Source: Acidobacteriota bacterium
Lineage (GTDB): Bacteria; Acidobacteriota; Thermoanaerobaculia; Multivoradales; JBCCEF01
Direction of reading: 5' to 3'
DNA: 64,000 bases
Assembly (NCBI GenBank): GCA_039030395.1
Contig: JBCCEF010000002.1
Location: forward strand, 124,001-188,000
The position numbers were made by a program, and so were the translations under genes. A model generated the notes under the pieces. It saw nothing but the letters and a program-made list of their open reading frames with translations, did not search any database and was not told the origin of the DNA. Positions 8,508 through 18,522 of this stretch are shown in pieces (position 1 is the stretch's first letter; each line of letters opens with the position of its first letter).

Positions 8508-11243
8508 GTGACCACCGGGAACTCTTCCTCTCCGCCGGGCGCGCATAGGCCGGGCGCCCCTCCGCCGGGCGCCCCCGAATCGGCGACCGCACCGGCGCCG
8601 ATGGATAAGCGGTTCGAGCCCTCCAGTTACGAAGGCCGCTGGCAGCGCTTCTGGGCGGAGCAAGGGTGCTTCGAGGTGGATCCCACCTCCGGGCGTCCGG
8701 CCTACTGCATCATGATTCCGCCGCCCAACGTGACCGGCAAGCTGCACATGGGCCACGCGCTGCAGTCCACTCTGCAGGATCTCCTCACCCGATGGATGCG
8801 CATGAAGGGCTGTGAAGCCCTGTGGCTTCCGGGTACCGACCACGCCGGCATCGCCACCCAATTGATGGTCGAGCGACAGCTCGCCGAAGAGGGCCACTCC
8901 CGCGAGGAGATGGGGCGCGAGAAGTTTCTGGAGCGCATGTGGAGCTGGAAGGAGCAGTACCAGAACAACATCCAGAGCCAGCTTCAGATCCTCGGCGCGA
9001 GCTGCGACTGGAGCCGCGAGCGGTTCACCCTCGACGAAGGCCTGTCGCAGGCCGTGCAGGAGGCCTTCGTGCGCCTGTGGAAGGAGGGGCTGATCACCCG
9101 CGGCGAGTACATGGTGAACTGGTCGCCGGTGCTCGGTACGGCGGTTTCGGACCTCGAAGTGGAGATGCGCACCGTCGAGGGCAAGCTATATCACCTGGCT
9201 TATCCCATCGAGGGCAGCGAGGAGCGCATCGTGGTGGCCACCACCCGGCCGGAGACCATGCTGGGCGACACCGCCGTCGCCATGCATCCTGGCGACGAAC
9301 GCTACACCCACCTCAAGGGCAAGGCGGCGGTGCTGCCGCTCGTGGGCCGGCGTCTGCCGTTGATCGAGGACGAGGCAGTGGATCGGGAGTTTGGTACCGG
9401 GCTGGTGAAGATCACCCCGGCCCACGACCCCAACGACTTCGAAATGGGGCGGCGCCACGATCTGCCGAGCGTTCAGGTGATCGGCCGCCGCGGGCGCATG
9501 ACCGAGGAGGCCGGCACCTTCGCCGGTCTCGACCGCTTCGAGGCGCGCGAGAGGGTGGTGGCGGCGCTCGATGAAGCGGGTCTGCTGGTCAAGGTGGAAA
9601 GGCATACCCACAACGTCGGCCACAGCCAGCGCGGCGACGAGCCGATCGAGCCGCTGGTCTCCACCCAGTGGTTCTTGGACGTCGCCGGCATGGCCGGGCG
9701 CGCCCTCGAGGCGGTGGAGGAGGGCGACATCGAGCTGGTGCCCGCCACCTGGGAGAAGACCTGGCGGCACTGGCTGGAGAACATCCGGCCCTGGTGCATC
9801 TCGCGGCAGCTTTGGTGGGGACATCAGATCCCCGCCTGGTACGACGCCGACGGCCGCTGCTACGTGGCCGCCAGCCGCGCGGAGGCCGAGGCCCAGGCCG
9901 GTACCGCCGAACTGAACCGCGACCCGGACGTTCTCGACACCTGGTTCTCCTCCGGCCTGTGGCCCTTCTCGACTCTCGGCTGGCCGGAGGAGACGGACGA
10001 TCTCAAGGCTTTTTATCCCACCGACGTGTTGGTCACGGGCTTCGACATCCTGTTCTTCTGGGTGGCGCGGATGGCGATGTTCGGTTTGCATTTCACCGAC
10101 GAGGTGCCCTTCCGGCGGGTTCATCTCACCGGTTTGGTGCGCGACGCCGAGGGCGTCAAGATGTCCAAAACCAAGGGCAACGTGCTCGACCCGGCGGACT
10201 TGGTGGAGGACTACGGTGCCGATGCCTTGCGCTTCACCCTGGCAATCCTCGACACGCCGGGCAACGATATTCCGATGGACCTGGAACGGATGGCCGGCTA
10301 CCGCGCCTTCGGCAACAAGATCTGGAACGCCACCCGCTTCGCTCTGTCGCGGGTGGGGGATGCGCAGGTCCAGGAGGACCTGTCGACGGACGGCTTGGCG
10401 CCGCCGGAACGCTGGATCCTGTCGCGCCTCCACCGTGCCGCCGAGGAGGTGAATGAGAAGCTCGAGATCTTCCGCTTCGACGAGGCCTGCAACCGCCTCT
10501 ATCACTTCTTCTGGGGCGAGCTTTGCGACTGGTACATCGAACTCGCCAAGCCGTCCTTCTTCGGCGATGCGGTGCGCCCGCGGGTCGGCGAGGTACTGCT
10601 GACGGTGCTCGACCGCAGCCTGCGCCTGCTGCACCCGGTGATGCCGCACTTGACCGAGGAGTTGTGGCAGCGCTTGCCCGGCCGGCAGGCGATCCATCCG
10701 CTTTCCATCGCCCTGGCCCCCTTCCCGGAGGCGCGGGGCAATTGGCGGAGCGACGAGGTCGAGGCGCGGATGGAGGGGCTGATGGAGCTGGTGACCCGGG
10801 TGCGGGCCCTGCGGGCGGAACTGAACGTGCCGCCAAAAGAGAAGGTGCGCCTGGTGCTGGACTTGCCCGAAGATCCGGCCGGCGACCGAGACAGCGCCGC
10901 CCAGGGCGCCTTCCTGATGCAGCAGGAGGCTCTTCTCGAGTCTCTCCTGCGGGCCGAATCGGTGGAGGCCGGTGAGCCACCGGAGGGCGCGGTGACGGAT
11001 CGCATCGCCGGGGTGCGCTTCGGCCTAGTGATTCCCGAGCGGGAACTGGGCGAAGACGAGCGCCAGCGCCTGGCTCAGGAGCTGGCGAAGATCGACGGCG
11101 AGATCGCCAACGCCGAGAAGCGCCTGTCGAACGAGGGTTTTCTCGCCAAGGCGCCGCCGGCGGTGGTGGAGGGTAGTCGCCAGCGCCTACGGGAACTCGG
11201 CGCCCGCCGGGCGCAGGTGGCGGCAACCCTGGGGGTAGACTGA
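8508..11243 (+). CDS. valS: Valine--tRNA ligase
   Basis: A 911-residue class I aminoacyl-tRNA synthetase charging tRNA-Val. The HIGH motif is HMGH at residues 80-83 in [14 protein letters not shown], and the KMSKS motif starts at K551 in [14 protein letters not shown]. The CP1 editing domain lies between, with [17 protein letters not shown] near 245, and the anticodon-binding domain and C-terminal coiled coil (from about 860) follow. The GTG start is supported by GAAAGGA 9-15 bases upstream. The first 30 residues are a Pro/Ala-rich extension not needed for the fold. It heads a tightly packed run with birA and coaX. Confidence 0.96.
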   Translation: MTTGNSSSPPGAHRPGAPPPGAPESATAPAPMDKRFEPSSYEGRWQRFWAEQGCFEVDPTSGRPAYCIMIPPPNVTGKLHMGHALQSTLQDLLTRWMRMKGCEALWLPGTDHAGIATQLMVERQLAEEGHSREEMGREKFLERMWSWKEQYQNNIQSQLQILGASCDWSRERFTLDEGLSQAVQEAFVRLWKEGLITRGEYMVNWSPVLGTAVSDLEVEMRTVEGKLYHLAYPIEGSEERIVVATTRPETMLGDTAVAMHPGDERYTHLKGKAAVLPLVGRRLPLIEDEAVDREFGTGLVKITPAHDPNDFEMGRRHDLPSVQVIGRRGRMTEEAGTFAGLDRFEARERVVAALDEAGLLVKVERHTHNVGHSQRGDEPIEPLVSTQWFLDVAGMAGRALEAVEEGDIELVPATWEKTWRHWLENIRPWCISRQLWWGHQIPAWYDADGRCYVAASRAEAEAQAGTAELNRDPDVLDTWFSSGLWPFSTLGWPEETDDLKAFYPTDVLVTGFDILFFWVARMAMFGLHFTDEVPFRRVHLTGLVRDAEGVKMSKTKGNVLDPADLVEDYGADALRFTLAILDTPGNDIPMDLERMAGYRAFGNKIWNATRFALSRVGDAQVQEDLSTDGLAPPERWILSRLHRAAEEVNEKLEIFRFDEACNRLYHFFWGELCDWYIELAKPSFFGDAVRPRVGEVLLTVLDRSLRLLHPVMPHLTEELWQRLPGRQAIHPLSIALAPFPEARGNWRSDEVEARMEGLMELVTRVRALRAELNVPPKEKVRLVLDLPEDPAGDRDSAAQGAFLMQQEALLESLLRAESVEAGEPPEGAVTDRIAGVRFGLVIPERELGEDERQRLAQELAKIDGEIANAEKRLSNEGFLAKAPPAVVEGSRQRLRELGARRAQVAATLGVD

Positions 11244-11250
11244 GAAGGCC

Positions 11251-12096
11251 GTGACGGAGGAACATTCAGGGTCAGAGGACCGGGCAGAGGCCCAGGCTTT
11301 CGAGAACTTTCGGGCTTCCCTGGCGGCGGAACCGGGTCTCGCCAACCTGGTGGTGCTCGAGACGATCGACTCCACCCAGCGTCTCGCCCGGCGCATCGTT
11401 GACGAATACCGCCGGGACGGCGGCTCGGTACCCACTGTGCAGGTGCTGGCGCTGGAGCAAACCGTCGGCCGGGGACGCCGGGGCAACGCCTGGCAAAGCC
11501 CGTCCGGCGCCGGCGTATACGCCTCAATGCTCGTCTCCCTCAAACGCCAGGAAGAACTCGAACGGCTGCCCTTGGCGGTGGCGATCGGTTTATGCCGCGG
11601 GGTCGACGAACTGATCGGCGAGCGGCGCTGCTCCCTCAAGTGGCCGAACGACCTGCTGGTCAACGGCCGCAAGCTCGGTGGAATCCTGATCGAGCAGATC
11701 GCTCCCGGCGCCGCCGGCGCCGGCGATCCGAGCGGATCCCTCGACGCGATCATCGGTTTCGGAGTGAACTTTCGCGCGGCGGCGGAGCACGGCGCTCTCG
11801 TCGCCACCAGCCTGTGCGACGAGAATCCGGCGATGACATCCCTTGGGGCCGCCGCCGCCGAACTGCTGCGCGGCGTGCAGCGGGTGCTCGAAGGGCTGGG
11901 CCGGCCGGCGGAAATCTTGAAGGCCTACGGACGCCGTTCGCTCCATCGGCCGGGCGATATGCTGAATTGGCGAGTGGGGGGAGAATCCGGGAGCGGTGAG
12001 TTTCTGGGTTTCGACGAGCGTGGATTCCTCCGCCTGCGCGACGCCGAGACCGGCGAGGAGCGGCTGCTGTTCGCCGGGGAAGTGAGGGGCAGGTGA
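11251..12096 (+). CDS. birA: Biotin--[acetyl-CoA-carboxylase] ligase
   Basis: A 281-residue biotin protein ligase that activates biotin to biotinyl-AMP and attaches it to carboxylase carrier domains. The biotin loop is GRGRRGN (73-79), the catalytic segment KWPND (130-134), and GGILIEQI follows; the SH3-like C-terminal domain spans about 230-281. There is no N-terminal helix-turn-helix, so it is the ligase-only type and not a repressor of biotin genes. The GTG start is 7 bases after the valS stop, and the gene overlaps coaX at TGATG, indicating translational coupling. Confidence 0.93.
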   Translation: MTEEHSGSEDRAEAQAFENFRASLAAEPGLANLVVLETIDSTQRLARRIVDEYRRDGGSVPTVQVLALEQTVGRGRRGNAWQSPSGAGVYASMLVSLKRQEELERLPLAVAIGLCRGVDELIGERRCSLKWPNDLLVNGRKLGGILIEQIAPGAAGAGDPSGSLDAIIGFGVNFRAAAEHGALVATSLCDENPAMTSLGAAAAELLRGVQRVLEGLGRPAEILKAYGRRSLHRPGDMLNWRVGGESGSGEFLGFDERGFLRLRDAETGEERLLFAGEVRGR

Positions 12097-12905
12097 TGGA
12101 TTCCTCCAACAAGGAAGGTGCCGTGAATGAATCCAAGGGTCTGCTGCTGCTGGTCGATGTCGGCAACACCAACACCGTCTTCGGCATCGACCGGGAGGGC
12201 GAACTGTTGGAGGTCTTCCGCCTGTCCACCGATCCGGAGCGTACCGCCGACGAGTACGGCGCTCTGCTGATGCCGCTGTGCGACCGCTTCGGCCTCGATC
12301 CGGCGGCCGCCGAGGCGGTGGTCATCTCCTCCGTCGTTCCGCCCTTGAATCCCACCCTCGACCGCCTGGCCCGTCGCTTCTTCGGCTGCCCGCCGCTGTT
12401 CGTCGAGCCGGGGGTCAAGACCGGCCTCGCCATTCGCTACGACAATCCCGCCGAGGTCGGAGCGGACCGCATTGTCAACGCCGTGGCGGCCCTCGAACTG
12501 CACGGTGCGCCGGTGGTGGTGGTGGATTTCGGCACGGCCACCACCTTCGACGTGGTCAACGCCGCCGGTGAGTACTCCGGCGGCATCATTGCGCCGGGCA
12601 TCTCAATCTCCGCTGAGGCGCTCTTCTCGCATGCGTCGCGCCTCTATCGGGTGGACATCCGGCGGCCGCCGAACCTGGTGGGCAAGAACACCGGCGGCGC
12701 CATGCAGTCGGGCATTTTTTATGGCTATATCGGTTTGGTGGACGGCATCCTGGAGCGGCTGGTGGAGGAGCTTGGGCGTTCCGTGGGGATCGTTGCCACC
12801 GGCGGCCAGGCGGAGCTGATCGCCTCCGGCTCGCGCTTCATTCAATCCGTCGATCAGCGCTTGACCCTGCACGGGTTGCGGCGGATCTACGAGCGGAATC
12901 GGTGA
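12093..12905 (+). CDS. coaX: Type III pantothenate kinase
   Basis: A 270-residue (as drawn) enzyme of the ASKHA fold catalysing the first step of coenzyme A synthesis. It has the N-terminal phosphate-binding motif DVGNTNTVFGI, GADRIVNAVAA near 125 and VVDFGTATTFDVV in the second domain. The start is uncertain: GTG 12093 and ATG 12096 overlap birA, but GTG 12123 sits just after AAGGAAGG and would begin 10 residues later, nearer the usual start of the family. CoaX is the K+-dependent, feedback-resistant kinase type. The birA-coaX order is common in bacteria. Confidence 0.94.
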   Translation: MMDSSNKEGAVNESKGLLLLVDVGNTNTVFGIDREGELLEVFRLSTDPERTADEYGALLMPLCDRFGLDPAAAEAVVISSVVPPLNPTLDRLARRFFGCPPLFVEPGVKTGLAIRYDNPAEVGADRIVNAVAALELHGAPVVVVDFGTATTFDVVNAAGEYSGGIIAPGISISAEALFSHASRLYRVDIRRPPNLVGKNTGGAMQSGIFYGYIGLVDGILERLVEELGRSVGIVATGGQAELIASGSRFIQSVDQRLTLHGLRRIYERNR

Positions 12906-13558
12906 TCGTGGCCACCGCAGCCGAGGAAACCGTTCACCGGTACTTCCAGCGCATCGAGGAGGTGTTCATCGGCCTGCGCGGTGCGCCGCTTCTGCTATCG
13001 CCTTCGGACTGGCGCATCGCGCAGGACTGGAAGAAGCGAGAGATCCCCTTCGAGGTGGTCGAGAAGGCGCTCGAAGAGGTTTTCGAGCGGCGCAAGGCGC
13101 GCGGCGACGAACGGCGGGTGCAGGGGCTCCGCTACTGCGCGCCGGCGGTGGAGGCCGCTTGGCAGGAGATCGAGGAGCTGCAGGCGACGGGGCGCCGAGA
13201 ACCGGCGGCCCCGGCCTTCGACGTTGCCGCACGTCTCGCCGCCCTGGCGGCGGCCCTGCCGGCCGAGGCCGAGGCCTTCGGCGATCGGATCCGGCACCTC
13301 GACGGACCCGCCGAGGCGGTCGAGGACGCTCTTTCGCGGCTGGACAACGAATTGCTCTCCGCTCTCGAAGTCCAGCTCACCGCCGAGCAGCGCCAGGACA
13401 TCGCCGAGCGCTCCCGCGCCAGCCTGGCGGTGCTCGCCGAACGCCTACCGGCGGACGAACTGCAGGTGGCCCGCCGTCGCCTGATGGCGCGCTGGCTGCG
13501 GCGAATCCTGTCCGTGCCGGTGCTGTCCCTGTTCTCGCCGGAAGCGGAAAAGACCTAG
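12902..13558 (+). CDS. Conserved hypothetical protein between coaX and comEC
   Basis: A 218-residue soluble protein of unknown function, starting at a GTG that overlaps the coaX stop, so it is probably translated with coaX. The N-terminal third has a recognisable pattern, LLSPSDWRIAQDWKKREIPF followed by an amphipathic helix ending in FERRK. This resembles small helical modules found in Acidobacteriota and deltaproteobacterial hypotheticals. The rest is Ala/Glu/Arg-rich helix and likely forms coiled coil. No signal peptide or membrane helix is present. I do not recognise a family and give no function. Confidence 0.7.
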   Translation: MIVATAAEETVHRYFQRIEEVFIGLRGAPLLLSPSDWRIAQDWKKREIPFEVVEKALEEVFERRKARGDERRVQGLRYCAPAVEAAWQEIEELQATGRREPAAPAFDVAARLAALAAALPAEAEAFGDRIRHLDGPAEAVEDALSRLDNELLSALEVQLTAEQRQDIAERSRASLAVLAERLPADELQVARRRLMARWLRRILSVPVLSLFSPEAEKT

Positions 13559-13618
13559 ACAACAAGCCATCTCCTCGCCAACGAGCGATGATCTGCCCCG
13601 CTGGCGTCTCCTGAGGCG

Positions 13619-15946
13619 ATGGGGAAGCTTCACGATCGTCCCGCTCTGTTGCCGGCCGTCGCCGTCGCCCTCGGGGTGTCGGGCGGCCTGCACCTGCATA
13701 GCCTTTCCCTTCCGCTGGTCGTCGCGCTGGGATGCGCCGGCGTGGCGGTGGGCGGATCCGTCCGGCGGGGTTGGGTCGGTGGGAGTTCGCTGGGTCTGGC
13801 CATGGTGGCTCTCGCCGCCGGTCTGACGGCCGGCACTCTCGCTCAGGAGCGTGCCGCGGCGCTTTCGGTGACACCCGGAACGGCGGTGCCGGTCGAGGCG
13901 GTCGGGCGTGTCGCCGGGCCGTGGCGGCGCCTCGACGGCACTTGGCGCTCGACCCTGACCGTCGAGCGTTTGGGCCGCGGCCGCCAAGTCCACAGTGACC
14001 TGGGAACGCTCCTGCTCGACGTCACCGCCTCGACGGACGGTGCGAGGCCGAAGCTACCGCCGTGGGGAGCGCGGGTGCGAGCCCTCGGCAGCCTGCGCCG
14101 GGCGCCGGGTTATCGCAATGGCGGTCGGGTGCCGTCGTCGCCGCCGCGGCTGCGGGTGAAGAGTCTCCGGTTGGTGCGGACCCTGGGCGAGCCCACCGCC
14201 TTCGGGTGGTGGATGGCGATCTCCCGCCACCGTATCGAAGGCGTCTACGATGCCCACCCCTCGTCCCGCGGCGCGGCCCTCGCCCGGGCTCTGCTGCTGG
14301 GCGATTCCCTCCGCCTGCCGGAGGAGTGGGTGCGCGGTCTCCGGCGGGCGGGCCTGGCGCACCTGCTGGCGGTGTCCGGCCTCCATCTCGGGCTGGTCGC
14401 GCTGCTGGCCGGCGCCCTGGCCCGGCCGCTGCCGCCGTGGGCCAGGGGTGGATTGATCTTGGCGGCCTGTGCCGCCTACAGCACGCTGGTAGGTGGCCGC
14501 ACCTCCGTTCTGCGGGCTTTCGGCATGGCCGCTGCAGCGGTGACGGCGAGCGGCACCCGCCGCCCGCCGAGTCCGGTCAACGCCCTCGCCTGGGTGGCCG
14601 CCGCGCTGCTGCTGGATCGGCCCGAGCGCCTCCACGATCTCGCCTTCCAGCTCACCGTGGGGGCGACCTTTGGGCTGCTGGTGGTGGCTCCCACGCTGGG
14701 CGGCGCGGCGGCCGGAAGGCTCCGCAAGGCCCTGGCGGCGACGGTCGGCGCGCAGCTCGCCAGCCTGCCGATCCTCGTTCCGCGGTTCGGTGTCGTCGGG
14801 CTGTTTGCACCGGTCTTGAATCTGGTGGCCGTGCCCTGGACGGCACTGAGCCTCGCCGTCGGCCTGCTGTGGACCTTGGGCGCCCTGATCGCCCCGGAGT
14901 CTGTCGTCTCCGAGGCCCTCCTGTGGCTGCTGGATGCCCTGGCCCGTCCCTTCCAGTGGCCGTCTACCGGCGCTCCGCGAAGCTGGGGGAGCTGGATCGT
15001 CTCCGCCGGCGGCGGTACCGCGCTGCTGGCCGCCTTGCTCATCGGCTGGTGGCTCGCCGCCGGTTCGACGGTCGTTTCGAACTCCGCCGATCGCCCTCCC
15101 AAGTCTCCTTGGCTGCGCCTGGTGAGGCGGTCACCGGCCTTGCTGCTGGCACTTTGGTTCTTGCTGCCGCGGGCGCCGACCGGTGGGGTGGAGGTGGTGG
15201 TGCTCGATGTCGGCCAGGGCGACGCGATCCTGCTGCGGGACGGCAGCGAGGCGGTGCTGGTCGACGGCGGCGGCTGGCGGCACGGGGACTTCGGCGGCCG
15301 GGTGCTGGTTCCTGCCCTGGCGCGCGAGGGCCTGCGCCGTCTGACGGCGGTGGTGATGACCCATCCGGATACGGACCACTGCGCCGGCTTGGTGGACCTG
15401 CTGGCCCGGATGCCGGTGGGGGAGGTGTGGGTCGGCGCCGGCTGGCCCGACGAAGGATGCGCCGCGAACCTGAAACGTTCCGCCGGACGGCGCTGGCGGA
15501 TCATGCTTCCGGGCGAGGCGCCGCCAGCGGTGGGTCGGTGGCGGTGGACCCACCTCGCGGCGGCGGGCTCGTCCATCAACGATCGTTCGCTGGTGCTCAG
15601 AGCCGAGGCCCTCGGTCGTTCCATCTTGCTGACCGGCGATATCGGCTTCGCCACCGAGCGGGCGTTGGCGCTGTCCGACTTCGAACTGGCGAGCACCTTC
15701 CTGAAGGTCGCCCATCACGGCTCGAAGAACTCCTCCGGCGGGCCGTTCCTGGCCGCCGTTCGCCCCCGGCTGGCGGTGGTGTCCGCCGGCGTCGGCAATC
15801 ACTACGGTCATCCGGCGAGGGATACCCTGGAGCGGTTGCGGCGTCAGGGCGTCCGTTGCCTGCGAACGGACCGCCTGGGCGCTGTGCGCCTGGCCTGGTC
15901 GGCGCCGGACGGACCCGTGGAGGTGGACTGGGCGGCTCCCTACTGA
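13619..15946 (+). CDS. comEC: ComEC/Rec2 family competence protein
   Basis: A 775-residue inner-membrane protein. Residues about 10-75 are hydrophobic; a DUF4131-like region follows; the Competence domain of many helices contains GLAHLLAVSGLHLGLVALL near 245. The C-terminal metallo-beta-lactamase domain begins near 520 with VVVLDVGQGDAILL and has THPDTDHCAGL as its metal-binding motif, then VAHHGSKNSS. In naturally competent bacteria ComEC forms the channel carrying single-stranded DNA across the inner membrane, the lactamase domain probably degrading one strand. No other competence genes are in the window. All three domains are present, so the gene looks intact. Confidence 0.92.
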   Translation: MGKLHDRPALLPAVAVALGVSGGLHLHSLSLPLVVALGCAGVAVGGSVRRGWVGGSSLGLAMVALAAGLTAGTLAQERAAALSVTPGTAVPVEAVGRVAGPWRRLDGTWRSTLTVERLGRGRQVHSDLGTLLLDVTASTDGARPKLPPWGARVRALGSLRRAPGYRNGGRVPSSPPRLRVKSLRLVRTLGEPTAFGWWMAISRHRIEGVYDAHPSSRGAALARALLLGDSLRLPEEWVRGLRRAGLAHLLAVSGLHLGLVALLAGALARPLPPWARGGLILAACAAYSTLVGGRTSVLRAFGMAAAAVTASGTRRPPSPVNALAWVAAALLLDRPERLHDLAFQLTVGATFGLLVVAPTLGGAAAGRLRKALAATVGAQLASLPILVPRFGVVGLFAPVLNLVAVPWTALSLAVGLLWTLGALIAPESVVSEALLWLLDALARPFQWPSTGAPRSWGSWIVSAGGGTALLAALLIGWWLAAGSTVVSNSADRPPKSPWLRLVRRSPALLLALWFLLPRAPTGGVEVVVLDVGQGDAILLRDGSEAVLVDGGGWRHGDFGGRVLVPALAREGLRRLTAVVMTHPDTDHCAGLVDLLARMPVGEVWVGAGWPDEGCAANLKRSAGRRWRIMLPGEAPPAVGRWRWTHLAAAGSSINDRSLVLRAEALGRSILLTGDIGFATERALALSDFELASTFLKVAHHGSKNSSGGPFLAAVRPRLAVVSAGVGNHYGHPARDTLERLRRQGVRCLRTDRLGAVRLAWSAPDGPVEVDWAAPY

Positions 15947-15991
15947 AGGGTGCCCAGGGGATGCCGTAGGTTGCTGGTGTTCTGGGCAAGC

Positions 15992-15997
15992 TAGTAT
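15992..15997 (+). promoter_or_regulatory. Candidate -10 box (TAGTAT) for miaA
   Basis: TAGTAT ends 6 bases before the miaA ATG, with TTGCTG 15 bases upstream as a possible -35 box. The geometry predicts an essentially leaderless transcript, and no Shine-Dalgarno sequence is seen. Confidence 0.4.
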
Positions 15998-16003
15998 CCG
16001 CCT

Positions 16004-16960
16004 ATGGGACCCGTGCTGGTGATTCTCGGCCCGACGGCGGTGGGCAAGACCGCCCTGGCTCTGCGGGTGGCGGACGAGGCCGGCTGCGCCTACGAGATTG
16101 TCAACGCCGATGCCCTGCAGGTGTATCGCGGCTTCGATATCGGCACGGCCAAGCCGACGATGGAAGAACGCCGGGCGGTACCGCATCATCTGATCGATAT
16201 TCTCGACTCGTCGGAGCGCTTTTCGGCTGGAGAATTCGCGCGCCGGGCACGGGCGGCGATCGGCGACATCGAGGCCCGGGGAGGTCGAGCGATGGTGGTG
16301 GGCGGCAGCGGTCTCTACCTGCGCGCCCTGCTGGAGGGCATCAGCCCCATGCCGCCGGGCGATCCGGAAGTGCGGTCGCGGCTGCGCGAGCGGCGGGCGG
16401 CCGAAGGTTTGTCGGTGCTTTATGAGGAACTGCGCGCTGGTGACCCGGAAACCGCCGGCCGGGTGGCTCCAAGAGACTCGCAGCGGGTCCTCCGGGCGCT
16501 CGAGGTATTGGCCGTCACGGGGCGCCCTCTTTCGCGCTGGATTGCGAGCCAACCCTTTGGAGAATCTCGGCTTCCGGCCGTCCGGGTCGGATTGACGCTA
16601 CCGCGAACCATCCTGTACGATCGCATCTCCGATCGGGTGAGCCGTATGATCGATTGCGGTTGGGTGAACGAGGTGGTGACTCTGCTCCGAGGGGGCGCAT
16701 CGCCGGGTCACCCGGCCTTTCAAGCGATCGGTTATCGCCAGATCGCCCGGCATGTTCAGGGTGGCTGTACCCTCGAACAAGCCATCGATGAAACGATCAC
16801 CGCCACGCGGCGGTTTGCGAAGCGGCAGTGGACGTGGTTTCGGAAGGAAGCGGACATTTTCTGGCTGGATGCCCGCGATCTGGACGAACGGATGTCCGAC
16901 ATCTCGGATCACCTTTCTCGCCGCCGACTCTGGAGACGTGATGGCCAAGCACAACATTAA
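16004..16960 (+). CDS. miaA: tRNA dimethylallyltransferase
   Basis: A 318-residue enzyme that transfers a dimethylallyl group to A37 of tRNAs reading codons that begin with U. The P-loop is GPTAVGKT (9-16); NADALQVYRGFDIGTAKP, VPHHLIDI, GGSGLYLRALLEG and QAIGYRQ are all family motifs. The protein is of normal length. The gene overlaps hfq by 20 bases, the miaA-hfq arrangement familiar from proteobacteria. Transcription probably starts at or beside the ATG. Confidence 0.96.
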   Translation: MGPVLVILGPTAVGKTALALRVADEAGCAYEIVNADALQVYRGFDIGTAKPTMEERRAVPHHLIDILDSSERFSAGEFARRARAAIGDIEARGGRAMVVGGSGLYLRALLEGISPMPPGDPEVRSRLRERRAAEGLSVLYEELRAGDPETAGRVAPRDSQRVLRALEVLAVTGRPLSRWIASQPFGESRLPAVRVGLTLPRTILYDRISDRVSRMIDCGWVNEVVTLLRGGASPGHPAFQAIGYRQIARHVQGGCTLEQAIDETITATRRFAKRQWTWFRKEADIFWLDARDLDERMSDISDHLSRRRLWRRDGQAQH

Positions 16961-17159
16961 TATTCAAGACGGTTTTCTTTTTCAGAACCTCAAGGAAGGT
17001 CATTTGATGGAGGTTCGCCTCACGACCGGCACGGACCTGGTCGGCCGGCTCAAGCGCTTCGATCGCTTCGCGGTGGTTTTGGAGGTGTCCGGCCAGGAGG
17101 TTCTGGTGTATAAGCATGCCATCGCGACCATCTCCATCGGTGACGCGTCCCAAGGCTAA
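16941..17159 (+). CDS. hfq: RNA chaperone Hfq
   Basis: A 72-residue Sm-like protein that forms hexamers and pairs small RNAs with mRNAs. The Sm1 segment (DGFLFQNLKEGHLMEVRLTTG) and Sm2 motif (VLVYKHAIATI) with the diagnostic Lys-His pair are present. The protein ends soon after Sm2, so it lacks the long disordered tail of the enterobacterial form. The ATG lies inside the end of miaA (20-base overlap), and the probable GTG start of the next gene lies 20 bases before its stop, so three genes are interlocked. Hfq here implies sRNA-based control in this organism. Confidence 0.95.
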   Translation: MAKHNINIQDGFLFQNLKEGHLMEVRLTTGTDLVGRLKRFDRFAVVLEVSGQEVLVYKHAIATISIGDASQG

Positions 17160-18519
17160 GCACCGCGGGCGTCGGCTCGCGGGCGCCCTGACTCTCGCCT
17201 CTGTCCCCTGGTTGGCTGCTTGCGGCTCTGCCGATCGGCCGGCTCCGCAGCCGGTGCCGGAGCCCCGTGCGCTGTTCGAACGGGTGGCCTTCGAGGATCG
17301 GCCCTTGGTGGTCGATCCCCTCGCTACGTATCCGCTGGCGGCCGGCGGTGAGCGCTCCGCCGATGTCCTAATTCTGTTCCGCGATCTGGCGCAGGGCGAA
17401 CCCACCGACCCGTTGCGCGCGGCGGCGCAGGATCTGCTGCGGGTCGATCCCTCTTTTCATCCGGCGTCGCTGATCGTCGCCCAGACCTACTTCGTCGACG
17501 GCGATTTCGCCGCTGCGGTGAGAACCCTCGACCCGGTCGTCGAGCAGGTCGCCGACTATCCGGCGGCTCAGCTCCTCCTCGGGTGCAGCGCCGAAAAGGT
17601 GGGTGAGGTGGTGCGCGCGGTGGAAGCCTATGGCGCCACCGGCAGCCTGCGTCCGATCGCCGAGGAGCGCTTGGAGACCCTGCTGCCGGTGGCCGAGGGC
17701 ATCGTCGCTCGGCGCATCGAGGACGCCCTGCGCCGGGGCCGGCCGGAGATCGCTCGTGAGGAGCTGGAGCGGTTGCGGCGATGGTCTCCGGAGTCGCCGG
17801 TCGCGCTGGAGAGCTGGCGCTCCATCGCCGTCGCCGAGGAGAACCCCAAAGAAGAACTGGTCGCGGTGCGGGCTTTGCGCGAACTCTATCCGGAAGAGCG
17901 CAGCCTGCTGGCGGATCAGGCGGACCTAGAACTGTCGGTGGGCGATCCACGGGCCGGGTTGGAGATCTATCAGAGCCTGTCCGCCGAGTTCCCGGAAGAC
18001 GAGCAACTGCGCCTCGACGTAGCCCGCGCCAAGTTCCGCTGGCGGGTGTCGCAGTTGCCGGCGGAAGTGCGCGAGGCCGGCGCCAAGGCGGCCTTGAGCC
18101 GCGCCGACCACGCTCTGCTCCTCTATTGGGTGGCGCCGCCGGTGCGCTACGGCCGGCCCGGTGCCGGCCGCATCGCCTCGGACATCCTGGACCACCCGCA
18201 TCGCGAGGCCATCGCCCGGGTAGTCAATCTCGGTCTGATGCGCTTGCAGACATCGGTCCACCGCTTCGAGCCGGAGGAGGAGGTGACCCGGCTCGAGGTG
18301 CTCGAAAGCCTGCTGCGGATCGGCGCTACCGACCGCCGCCCGGCGGCTTGCCTGACCGGCATCGAGAGCAACCGCCGGCCATCGTCTTCCTTTGTCTGCG
18401 AGGTGGCGGCGCGCTGCGGACTGATCGCCAGCAGCTCCGATTGCCTGCCGAGCGGAACGGTCTCCGGCACCGAGGACCTGGAGCTGATCCGTAGGGGCCT
18501 TCTGCTGCTAGGCTCTTAG
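17140..18519 (+). CDS. TPR-like lipoprotein
   Basis: A 459-residue predicted lipoprotein. With the GTG start at 17140 the N-terminus is a compact signal peptide, basic residues then LTLASVPWLAAC with C28 as the lipidation site; an upstream in-frame start at 17116 adds eight residues. The body has helix pairs of TPR type (LIVAQTYFVDGDFAAAVRTL, DQADLELSVGDPRAGLEIYQ). The last 130 residues, with LEVLESLLRIGATD and several Cys, look like a separate small domain. It lies between hfq and pgsA, probably in one transcript. The function is unknown; tethering of a periplasmic complex is possible. Confidence 0.75.
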   Translation: MTRPKAKHRGRRLAGALTLASVPWLAACGSADRPAPQPVPEPRALFERVAFEDRPLVVDPLATYPLAAGGERSADVLILFRDLAQGEPTDPLRAAAQDLLRVDPSFHPASLIVAQTYFVDGDFAAAVRTLDPVVEQVADYPAAQLLLGCSAEKVGEVVRAVEAYGATGSLRPIAEERLETLLPVAEGIVARRIEDALRRGRPEIAREELERLRRWSPESPVALESWRSIAVAEENPKEELVAVRALRELYPEERSLLADQADLELSVGDPRAGLEIYQSLSAEFPEDEQLRLDVARAKFRWRVSQLPAEVREAGAKAALSRADHALLLYWVAPPVRYGRPGAGRIASDILDHPHREAIARVVNLGLMRLQTSVHRFEPEEEVTRLEVLESLLRIGATDRRPAACLTGIESNRRPSSSFVCEVAARCGLIASSSDCLPSGTVSGTEDLELIRRGLLLLGS

Positions 18520-18522
18520 CCG

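Noticed and set aside
7098-8897. 599-codon minus-strand open frame over the response regulator
   Set aside because: It is antisense to the regulator and valS, rich in Arg, Gly and His, with no domain; typical of GC-rich shadow frames.
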